15,853 nt of DNA from DATDMG01 sp036518955. GTDB lineage: Bacteria; Actinomycetota; Actinomycetes; Actinomycetales; Kineosporiaceae. Numbering within the stretch: position 1 is the first letter of the stretch; every line of letters starts with the position of its first letter. Below, in pieces: positions 1 through 5,711 of the stretch. The notes below the pieces were generated by a model. That model made no database searches. It worked only from the letters and a program-made list of their open reading frames with translations, and was not told the origin of the DNA. The stretch is taken from the NCBI GenBank assembly GCA_036518955.1, contig DATDMG010000309.1:1-15853 (forward strand), written 5' to 3'. The position numbers and the translations under genes are program-made.

Positions 1-1
1 T

Positions 2-304
2 CTTCTCCTGCTCCCCGAAGAAGCCCGAACCCTGGCTCGCCACACTCAACCCGAACTCGACGAACACGACCTGACCCACCTCGACGCCTACACCGCCGCC
101 GCCCGCCTCGTCATCGACGCCCGCACCACCCCCCGCGTTCACCCTGCGCACCCGCCCTCCGCGACCACCGCTGGGACACCTCGAACAGTTGCGGGCCGCC
201 ATCCGCCGCCCGCCGCCCGCGCCGACGCAGCAAGGCCGGGAGACTGCGGCGTCCGGGGGTACGTCTACCGGGTCGCGGGGTCGGACGGGTCGGGGTGCGG
301 CTAG
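2..304 (+). pseudogene. C-terminal remnant of a HerA/VirB4-like conjugation ATPase, frameshifted
   Basis: The window opens inside a reading frame with ordinary actinomycete codon use (LLLPEEARTLARHT, then LDAYTAAARLVIDARTTP). At the C6 run near 129-134 the reading frame stops making sense and drifts to a TAG at 302-304. Removing one C from this run restores PAFTLRTRP followed by LGHLEQLRAAIRR. That is the tail I associate with the large ATP-binding (HerA/VirB4-like) proteins of Streptomyces integrative and conjugative elements. The family assignment rests on recalled similarity of this tail only, because no Walker motifs are in view. The gene is cut by the window edge and is either a true frameshift pseudogene or a homopolymer sequencing error. 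The replication-relaxation-like stub downstream supports a conjugative-element origin. Confidence 0.45.
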
Positions 305-316
305 AGACGTACCCCC
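255..316. repeat. 12-bp perfect inverted repeat enclosing GACCC/GGGTC repeats
   Basis: The left arm GGGGGTACGTCT (255-266) is the exact reverse complement of the right arm AGACGTACCCCC (305-316), with a 38-bp spacer. The spacer carries three copies of GGGTC (GACCC on the minus strand) at about 8-9 bp spacing, and its G-runs could also form a quadruplex. The repeat sits between two conjugative-element remnants. Repeated GACCC-containing octamers resemble the TraB recognition sequences of Streptomyces plasmid transfer loci. That function is inference; a repressor operator or simple RNA hairpin is equally possible. Confidence 0.6.
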
Positions 317-440
317 ACCCGAACCCCCTGGACAAGCCACCGCCGCAGGCCAGCAGCCCCGCACCCGCGGCCAACGTGTGCCGGGAAGACCCCGTGGGGT
401 CTCCCCCCACCGAGCCATCAACGGACCAGGAACGGCCGTC

Positions 441-653
441 GTGACCGGCCCGGACGCCGTCCTGTGCATCCTTGCCCGGCTCACCGACCGCGACCGGCAA
501 CTGCTCGACTGGCTCGCCGACCACCAGGTCCTGACCTGCTCCGGCAGCCGCTCCTGCACCTGGGGGACCACGCCTGACATCGGGGTCTCGCGGAGGCGGC
601 TGGACGCGCCCGCGCACGTCGTTCGGCCCGGCCGGCTACACCGCCACCGGTAG
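441..653 (+). pseudogene. N-terminal stub of a replication-relaxation-like protein
   Basis: From a GTG at 441 the frame reads VTGPDAVLCILARLTDRDRQ and continues LLDWLADHQVLT. This pattern (ARLT-RDR-LLDLLA-H-VLT) is typical of the N-terminal winged-helix start of replication-relaxation family proteins on actinomycete plasmids and ICEs. After about codon 34 the similarity is lost (serine/cysteine/arginine-rich sequence) and the frame stops at 653. These proteins normally run to a few hundred residues, so this is a decayed or truncated copy. An AGGA lies about 9-12 nt before the GTG. The end overlaps the 3' end of the oppositely oriented PIG-L gene. Assignment is from motif memory over about 35 residues. 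Confidence 0.4.
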
Positions 654-1499
654 CGGTTGCGCGAGACCGGCGTCAGCGGTGTGTCGCCCATCTGGGGCGT
701 GCCGGGCGCCGTCCGGGAGGGATTCCAGTACCCCTGGCGCACTGCTGTCCCGGACGAACCACTCCTGGCCGTAGCCGGCGGCGAAGGCTGGCGGGTCCAG
801 GTAGTGCGGGCCGATCTGGCTGGCGTGCGCGGACATCGCCGCCATCTTCGCCAGCAGCTCGACCGTTCCTGCCTGCACGGTGACCGCGATCCGGGACGAC
901 GGGACGCCGACGTCCAGGTCTGCCCCGGCGGCGCCGTGCAGGACGTGTCGGGGACCGGTTCGCAGGGCCTGGGTGTCGACCGTGGCCTGGTATCCGGTCA
1001 GGCCGGTGCGCTGGACCACCAGGGAACCGGCCCGGTGGACCTGGACGTGGTCGACGTGCCCGTAGATGCCCCGGGCGTCGTAGTGCACGAGCGTCGAGGC
1101 ACCCTCCTGCTCGACGATTTGCTGCACCTGGTCTGCCACCTGCGCGGGCGCGGCCGCCGCCAGCGTGCCGGGCCCGTACGGGCCGCGGTGGGCGCCGGAA
1201 TCGGTGTACCCGAGCACCTCAAGCCGCGCGACGCCCAGGAGTTCGCAGGCGCGCTCCAGCTCCCCGAGGCGGCGGGAGCGCAGCGTCTCTCCGGGCGCGA
1301 GTCGGAGGCGGGGGACGCCGGCCGCGCCGTCCGTCGCGGTGACGAGGACCACGCGGGCGCCGGCGTCGGCGAGGCGGCGGATCGTGAGGGCGGTGAAGAT
1401 GGCCTCGTCGTCCGGATGGGCGTGCAGGACGACGACGGTGTGCGCGGACGCGGTGTGCGCCGAGACGGTGGTCGCGGCGGTGGGGTGGGGTGTGGGCAT
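636..1499 (-). CDS. PIG-L/LmbE family N-acetyl-sugar deacetylase-like protein
   Basis: The 287-residue protein begins at an ATG (1499 on the minus strand). Its N-terminus has the diagnostic zinc/catalytic signature VVLHAHPDDEAIFTAL near residues 24-39, and the second metal-binding element HVDHVQVH lies near the middle (around residue 150). Both are hallmarks of PIG-L (LmbE) deacetylases, which remove N-acetyl groups from GlcNAc-containing substrates (mycothiol synthesis and conjugate hydrolysis, glycopeptide and other natural-product tailoring). The C-terminal third contains MSAHASQIGPHYLDP, typical of actinomycete members. Length is normal for the family. The substrate cannot be read from sequence. 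It sits alone among decayed mobile DNA, 1.4 kb from the SDR gene, so membership in the downstream cluster is uncertain. Confidence 0.9.
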   Translation of the reverse strand: MPTPHPTAATTVSAHTASAHTVVVLHAHPDDEAIFTALTIRRLADAGARVVLVTATDGAAGVPRLRLAPGETLRSRRLGELERACELLGVARLEVLGYTDSGAHRGPYGPGTLAAAAPAQVADQVQQIVEQEGASTLVHYDARGIYGHVDHVQVHRAGSLVVQRTGLTGYQATVDTQALRTGPRHVLHGAAGADLDVGVPSSRIAVTVQAGTVELLAKMAAMSAHASQIGPHYLDPPAFAAGYGQEWFVRDSSAPGVLESLPDGARHAPDGRHTADAGLAQPLPVAV

Positions 1500-1782
1500 C
1501 AGGTCGACTCGTTCCCGGGGACGCGGCAGCCCGGCACGGGTGTGCCGGTGGGCTGGGTCAGGCCACGGGACGGTGACAGCGGCAACGCCCCGCGGCCCGG
1601 CGACACACCGGGAGGCAGCAGCAGGCGATGACCGAGAGCACCTGCCGAGTATGCCACAGCCGGCCGCCGGAATGCGGAGCCCTGCGGTCGCTCCGGTGGC
1701 GGCCCCGGTGTGGCCGGGCCGACTGGCGGGACCCCTTGATCAACCGTCGCAGGTCGCGGATCCGGCCTCGCACCACGCCCCG

Positions 1783-1822
1783 TTATGCGGATAAAGTGCA
1801 CTAATTTTGTAGATATTCCGGG
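1783..1822 (+). promoter_or_regulatory. possible promoter ahead of the SAM-IV riboswitch
   Basis: This AT-rich island in otherwise very GC-rich DNA lies 20-60 bp before the riboswitch P1 stem. A TAGATA at 1810-1815 fits the Streptomyces -10 pattern and would place a start near 1822. No good -35 hexamer is found at 16-19 bp upstream, so the call is weak and rests mainly on position and base composition. Confidence 0.35.
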
Positions 1823-1841
1823 CGCGGGGAGATACCGTCGG

Positions 1842-1957
1842 GACAGGTCGGAGTGCCAGCACCGAGACCCGGCTCGCTGGCCGGCAACCCCCTCGCAGCG
1901 GGGTGCCCCCGGGTGAGGACCTGGCGGCGCGGCCCTCGCGCCGCACGTGCGGCGCTC
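1842..1957 (+). ncRNA. SAM-IV-type S-adenosylmethionine riboswitch
   Basis: The aptamer core is recognisable by sequence and pairing. P1 is CAGGTC (1844-1849) with GACCTG (1918-1923). P2 is GCCAGC (1855-1860) with GCTGGC (1876-1881). The conserved junction CCGGCAACCC follows, then a C-rich/G-rich P3 (about 1887-1904) and the conserved GGGTGAGGACC closing segment (1911-1921). GAGTGCCAGC, GCTGGCCGGCAACC and GGGTGA-GACC are the blocks I recall from the actinomycete SAM-IV family, a relative of SAM-I. 3' of P1, two mutually exclusive hairpins occur: GGCGCG (1926-1931) with CGCGCC (1937-1942), or the palindrome GCGCCGCACGTGCGGCGC (1938-1955). These could include P4 and/or the expression platform. 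SAM-IV RNAs normally repress methionine/SAM genes when SAM is abundant. Confidence 0.85.
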
Positions 1958-1999
1958 CCGGCAGAGTCCCGACGAGGGCGGGCCGGTCGGCCGGCACTG

Positions 2000-2026
2000 A
2001 TGAGCACACCTGGAGCGGGTACATGA
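2000..2026 (+). CDS. 8-codon leader peptide candidate after the riboswitch
   Basis: ATG at 2000 reads MSTPGAGT and ends in a TGA that overlaps the next ATG (ATGA at 2023-2026). It lies about 45 nt after the riboswitch. The SD for the next ORF (GGAG, 2012-2015) lies inside it. This arrangement would allow translational coupling, but an ORF this short can occur by chance and no clear SD of its own is seen. Confidence 0.25.
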   Translation: MSTPGAGT

Positions 2027-2097
2027 CCCTCCCGGCAGCCCTCACCATCCCGGCGCCGACCGGCGGGTACGCCGACCGGCAGATGGCGGCCTATTGA
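2023..2097 (+). pseudogene. 24-residue ORF, probable truncated target gene of the SAM-IV riboswitch
   Basis: ATG at 2023 is preceded by GGAG at 2012-2015 with a 7-nt spacer, an excellent actinomycete SD. The product MTLPAALTIPAPTGGYADRQ-MAAY stops at 2097. The ORF sits where the regulated gene of a SAM-IV riboswitch should begin, yet no known SAM-IV target is this short. The simplest reading is that the N-terminus of a methionine/SAM-related or SAM-dependent gene has been cut off at about 2090 by the adjoining unrelated DNA. A genuine regulated micropeptide is the alternative. Its last seven bases overlap the 3' end of the opposing minus-strand gene. Confidence 0.45.
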
Positions 2098-2372
2098 TCA
2101 TTGGTGGGTCGGTAGCGGCGTGCTGCGGTGTCGGCGGTCAGGCCGAGGAGTTGTCCGATCTCGGTCGAGGTGAGGTCTTGGTCGCGGGCGTCGGCGACGG
2201 CGTCGGGGAGTAGGGCGTGGGTCTGGGCGAGGAGGCTGGCGAGGGCGTGCAGCCGGACGCCGGTGTCCCCGAGCCAGTAGGGCGTCCGGAGCCGGGCGAG
2301 GGTCTCGACGGCCTCGTCGAGGACGGCGCGGCTGGAGCCGATCCGCGCGTCCCGGCCGTGGCGCGACCACAC
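2091..2372 (-). CDS. small hypothetical protein with C-terminal helix-turn-helix
   Basis: The 93-residue protein starts at GTG 2372, chosen because GGGAAGG lies 9-15 nt upstream and because the sequence upstream loses protein-like character. Its core reads AVLDEAVETLARLRTPYWLG, then TGVRLHALASLLAQ and LPDAVADARDQ, ending in a helix-turn-helix-like segment (TEIGQLLGLTADTAARRY, about residues 70-87). Streptomyces mobile elements and chromosomes encode many small proteins of this pattern. It may be a DNA-binding accessory protein. No function is known to me. It could be a truncated copy of a longer protein, and the tail-to-tail overlap with the riboswitch-linked ORF suggests a recombination junction near 2090. 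Confidence 0.55.
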   Translation of the reverse strand: MWSRHGRDARIGSSRAVLDEAVETLARLRTPYWLGDTGVRLHALASLLAQTHALLPDAVADARDQDLTSTEIGQLLGLTADTAARRYRPTNDQ

Positions 2373-2873
2373 CGAGGACGGCCTTCCCGCCTGGGCGGCA
2401 CGGGAGAACGCCGGATGCCGGCCGGTGGAGCCCACCGACGTCCGCCCTGGCGTCGGCATCTTCTCCCGAGGGGACACGGAGCCGCCGCTCCCTGAGCTGC
2501 TGCCGGGATCGTGGCCGTCCGACTGAGGGGGGCCCAACGGCAATCCTGAGGGCGTACAGGGGCTTACCCCAGCTCTGGGGGTGACCCCGCGACGGTAGCC
2601 GTCCGAGGCGTCCAACTTGTGCGGACCGGCCGGGGAACAGCGGACGCTCGAGTGCGGCTCGGGCCGAGATCGGCGGCAGGGCGGGCCCGACGCGGCAGCA
2701 GGCCACCTGACACGCCCGAATGCGGGCAAGCGACCCCCGCAGGCTGTCTCATCAAGAAATCGAGACGGGCCGGAGCGCCACTCGTGGATCTGGGTCAGAT
2801 CAGCCCTCCTTGGTCCGCGTGGGCCGGTATGTCAGGATCAACACCTCGGGGCGCTGGAGGGTGAGTACGGCAG
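2373..2873. other. gene-free stretch between small hypothetical gene and SDR gene
   Basis: No reading frame on either strand looks protein-coding here; the long open frames are arginine/proline/glycine-rich GC artefacts. An imperfect short inverted pair (GTCTC at about 2745, GAGAC at about 2761) in an unusually AT-rich patch could be an insertion-sequence end scar, but I cannot match it to a known element. The SDR start region at the right end carries GGAGG at 2856-2860, 13 nt before the ATG. Confidence 0.5.
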
Positions 2874-3692
2874 ATGGATCTCGGACTGCGTGATCGGCAC
2901 GCCCTGGTGCTCGGGGGCAGCGCGGGCATCGGACGAGCAGTCGCGATGGCGCTGGGCGCAGAAGGCGCCCGGGTGAGCCTGGTCGGGCGGCACCGCGAGC
3001 GGGTCGAGGACACCGCCCGCGCCGTGACCGCATCGTGGGGAACGGCCCTCGGCCGGATCGGCCCGCACCCGGGCCCCGCCCTCGGGGTGCTCGCCGACCT
3101 GACCGCCCCCGGCATGCCCGAGGAGGCGGTCCAGCAGGCCCGCGAGCGCTTCGGCCCGGTGGACATCGTCGTCCTCAACGGCGGAGGGCCGCCGCGGGGG
3201 ACCGCCGCGACCCTCGGGACCCGTGAGGTCGACGCACTGACGGCCCTACTGCTCCGCCCCCCCGTGGCGGTGCTCGGCCTCGTGGTGCCCGGCATGCGTG
3301 CGCGCGGCTGGGGCCGGGTCGTCGCGGTGGGATCCAGCGGCATAGCCCAGCCGATTCCAGGGCTGGCGGCCTCCAACGTCGGCCGGGCCGCGCTTGCTGG
3401 CTACCTCAAGACGCTGGCCGCCGAGGTCGCCACGGACGGCGTCACGGTGAACCTGGTGCTGCCGGGTCGGATCCGGACCGGACGGGTCGAGCAGATCGAC
3501 CATGCCAGGGCCCAAGAGTCCGGGCGCACCCCGGAGCAGGAGCGCGACCGCTCCGAAGCGGGGATCCCGGCAGGCCGTTACGGGCGTCCCGAAGAGTTCG
3601 CCGCCGTCGTCGCGTTCCTGGCTGGCGAACCCGCCTCGTACGTCACGGGGTCGCAGATCCGGTGCGACGGCGGTCTGATCGGCGGTCACTGA
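2874..3692 (+). CDS. divergent short-chain dehydrogenase/reductase (SxxxR active-site subfamily)
   Basis: The 272-residue single-domain SDR is full length for the classical family. The cofactor-binding glycine motif GGSAGIG is at residues 14-20, and Arg39 after the second strand favours NADP(H). NGGGPP (102-107) replaces the usual NAAG. The active-site serine region is VGSSG (152-156). The expected YxxxK is instead S167-N-V-G-R171, followed by the normal helix (AALAGYLKTLAAEV). The C-terminus has VNLVLPGRIRTG and YVTGSQIRCDGG. I know of an SDR branch with NTGGPPPG and SNxxR signatures, so this is probably a genuine subfamily rather than a broken enzyme, but the reaction is uncertain. The gene converges on the PP-loop gene with a 27-bp gap. 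It may belong to the cluster as an oxidoreductase. Confidence 0.88.
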   Translation: MDLGLRDRHALVLGGSAGIGRAVAMALGAEGARVSLVGRHRERVEDTARAVTASWGTALGRIGPHPGPALGVLADLTAPGMPEEAVQQARERFGPVDIVVLNGGGPPRGTAATLGTREVDALTALLLRPPVAVLGLVVPGMRARGWGRVVAVGSSGIAQPIPGLAASNVGRAALAGYLKTLAAEVATDGVTVNLVLPGRIRTGRVEQIDHARAQESGRTPEQERDRSEAGIPAGRYGRPEEFAAVVAFLAGEPASYVTGSQIRCDGGLIGGH

Positions 3693-3719
3693 CGTCGGGG
3701 CACCGCCGTCCGTGGCCGG

Positions 3720-5198
3720 CTACCGCCCGGAGACCCGGTCCAGGACCTCCTCGCCCGCCGGCGTCCGGGCTACGCGTATCCGCTTCTGGTGCGGGTCGCT
3801 GTCCATCACCAGGGGCAGCACCCCCGGTTGGTTCCCGACCGGAGCGAAGGGCGACCACAGTGGGCCCTCGTGCAGCTGCCGCAGGTCTGTCAGGCTGAGC
3901 CCGCTGATCCGTTCCAGCTCGGCCGCGAGGGCGGGACTGGCTCCCGCCGCGCCCTTGAGCAGGGCTCGGATCTCGTCCTCCTGGTCGAGCAGGTGCGGCA
4001 TCTCCCGGGCCAGGTAGTTCTGCAGGTTCACCGCGCCGCCCGCGAAGGGCGAGTAGACCATGCAGACGAGTTGCGTGTCGCCGAGGCCGAACGTGTCCTC
4101 GCCATAGCGGGTGGCGGTGGCCCGCATCGCGGCCACGCCGTCCTCGGTCGCATAGCGCTGACGCATCTCGTCCACAAGATGATCCGGGAAGTCCTTGCGG
4201 ATCATCAGATCCAGGGCGAAGTCCAAATACTGCTCGATCCCCTCCCGGTAACTCCGCCCGTACACGCGCTCGACGCGCAAGCCCCGCAGATGGGCCATCA
4301 GAGCCGGGTTGGCGCAGTCGGACTCGGTGAAGTTGAAGGCTACCTCGTCGAAGACGAAGCCGAGGAAGTCGGTGAGCAATCGCCAGTGGGCACCGGAGGC
4401 GTAACTCGTGTGGTTATAGATGGAGAAGAAGGCAAGTTCGTCCCGGACGTTCGTGGTGACGGCACGCCGGGCCAGCCGGTAGGACTGCTCCGGCCCGTAG
4501 ATCTCGGAGAAGTAGGCGCGTGACAGGCCGTTCAGGGTTTCCAGGGTTCCCTTGAAGTTCTTCCGGTTGACAGCTGGCAGCCCCGCGCGGGCCGCTAGGC
4601 TACGAATCCATCGGGCATAGTCCCGCTGCTCAGCGGGCGAGTCGCCCGTGACGATGAGGTCCACCCCGTCCCCGTACGAGCTCGCGACGCCGAACGAGTC
4701 GGCGACATTGAGGTTGCAGGCGTTGCAGAAGGTGGAGCGGCCGTCCCCGTAGGTGCGGTGGCCCGACATCAGCAGGTCGATCCGGTTGAACTCCGAGACC
4801 GTGATCGGCATGGGGGCGTCCCGGCGGAAGGAGCGCACTTTGTCGCGTTCGATCAGCAGCAGTTCGGCCCTCTCGTCACCGTACAGCCCCAAGGCCCGGT
4901 AGGACCGGTCGATGTTCTGCATCACGACGTACGGCATTCCGGCATGACGCATCGTGGCCACACGAAGACGGAAGGTATCCCCGCCGGTGCGCTCGGCCGT
5001 CGACAGGTGCACTGCACGCATGAAGGCCGTGGTGTAGGCGCTGTCCTTGCCCCCGCCGTAGGCCACCATGACGATGTTCCGGCTGAGCCGGTCCTGGTCG
5101 GGCAGGGCTGCCAGCAGACGGGTCATGCAGTCCTCGACCGCGGGTACGTCCTGCTCGGGCAGGGCCTTCCGCAGCTTCTCCAATAGCGTGGATGACAT
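3720..5198 (-). CDS. PP-loop (N-type ATP pyrophosphatase) protein, unassigned function
   Basis: The 492-residue protein starts at ATG 5198, chosen because GGAAGG lies 6 nt upstream; the open frame extends further but without an SD or conserved sequence. An N-type PP-loop is clear: VMVAYGGGKDSAYTTAF with GGGKDS at 48-53, and a second nucleotide-binding element LIVTGDSPAEQ at 181-191. Cysteines are suggestive: C158-N-A-C161, and C295 in NFTESDCANP. This layout resembles PP-loop enzymes that adenylate a carbonyl and then transfer sulfur or nitrogen (tRNA thiolases, sugar amidotransferases, natural-product thionation enzymes). The C-terminal half (about 300-492) matches nothing I know. It is transcribed divergently from the aldolase operon, sharing the 5199-5711 control region, which suggests a cluster role. 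Confidence 0.8.
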   Translation of the reverse strand: MSSTLLEKLRKALPEQDVPAVEDCMTRLLAALPDQDRLSRNIVMVAYGGGKDSAYTTAFMRAVHLSTAERTGGDTFRLRVATMRHAGMPYVVMQNIDRSYRALGLYGDERAELLLIERDKVRSFRRDAPMPITVSEFNRIDLLMSGHRTYGDGRSTFCNACNLNVADSFGVASSYGDGVDLIVTGDSPAEQRDYARWIRSLAARAGLPAVNRKNFKGTLETLNGLSRAYFSEIYGPEQSYRLARRAVTTNVRDELAFFSIYNHTSYASGAHWRLLTDFLGFVFDEVAFNFTESDCANPALMAHLRGLRVERVYGRSYREGIEQYLDFALDLMIRKDFPDHLVDEMRQRYATEDGVAAMRATATRYGEDTFGLGDTQLVCMVYSPFAGGAVNLQNYLAREMPHLLDQEDEIRALLKGAAGASPALAAELERISGLSLTDLRQLHEGPLWSPFAPVGNQPGVLPLVMDSDPHQKRIRVARTPAGEEVLDRVSGR

Positions 5199-5448
5199 AA
5201 CCAACCTTCCGGCAGGGGAGCGGGCAGCCCTAATTTCCCGTACAGGCGTGTAGCCGTCGGGAATTGCGATACGGGGGTGATTTGAATCGAGGACGACCTG
5301 CCCGGGACAACAGTGTCCGACAGTACGGCACCCCTCGCGAACGCGGGAATTCCCCATGCGGCAGCATGATCTCGATTCGCATACACAGTAGCAAGTGTCA
5401 GGAGTCAGAAGCAAGGGGATTGTCCGTCTTGGTCACCATCTGTGGATC

Positions 5449-5477
5449 TAGACAAACTCAACCATGTCCCCTAGAGT
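5449..5477 (+). promoter_or_regulatory. HrdB (sigma-70)-like promoter of the biosynthetic operon
   Basis: TAGACA at 5449-5454 matches five of six bases of TTGACA. It is followed after exactly 17 bp by TAGAGT at 5472-5477, which fits the Streptomyces -10 consensus TAGRRT. The predicted start at about 5484 leaves a leader of roughly 228 nt before the aldolase GTG. No other candidate of similar quality was seen between here and 5712. Confidence 0.6.
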
Positions 5478-5583
5478 GTGTGCCACCCCAGCTAAGGCAT
5501 ACAAAGAGCTGGCCGGACCCAGTGGTGCGCGCCAATGGGTGGGCCGCTATTCTGCTGCCATTCATCAGCTCGCCCCGCCGTTC

Positions 5584-5607
5584 GGGTCGGGTCGGGTCGG
5601 GTCGGGG
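5584..5607 (+). repeat. GGGTC tandem repeat with G-quadruplex potential
   Basis: Five G-runs (5584-5586, 5589-5591, 5594-5596, 5599-5601, 5604-5607) are separated by uniform two-base TC loops, so the unit GGGTC is repeated four times and ends in GGGG. It lies on the coding strand within the predicted aldolase-operon leader, about 105 nt before the start codon. Short equal loops favour a stable quadruplex in RNA. It may influence expression or be a neutral slippage product. Confidence 0.8.
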
Positions 5608-5711
5608 ATCAATTTATCAGGGGATCGTCGCGACCAACCCCGCCAGCTGCCGCACGGCTGTGCGGGCGGCGTCCGTCGGCGTCCCGAGCCACGCAGCGGT
5701 GAGGACGGAAC

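Larger units (their letters stand above)
5199..5711. promoter_or_regulatory. divergent intergenic control region
   Basis: These 513 bp lie between two divergent start codons and are markedly less GC-rich than the genes. Contents: the SD for the PP-loop gene (5205-5210); a perfect palindrome GGGAATTCCC at 5345-5354, with a related GGGAATTGC at about 5259, as possible operator half-sites; a good HrdB-like promoter to the right (5449-5477); a G-quadruplex repeat (5584-5607); and the aldolase SD (5701-5705). A weak leftward promoter candidate is TTGCTA-N17-GATCAT at about 5369-5397 on the minus strand. Open frames here (for example from ATG 5464) use low-GC third positions and are not convincing genes. 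Confidence 0.55.

Noticed and set aside
657..1794. Plus-strand open frames opposite the PIG-L gene
   Set aside because: Low-complexity antisense translations with no SD; the minus strand has both metal-binding motifs of the deacetylase.
2740..2770. Insertion-sequence terminus (GTCTC ... GAGAC in an AT-rich patch)
   Set aside because: The pair is only 5 bp, no transposase remnant or partner end is identifiable, and I cannot match it to a known element.
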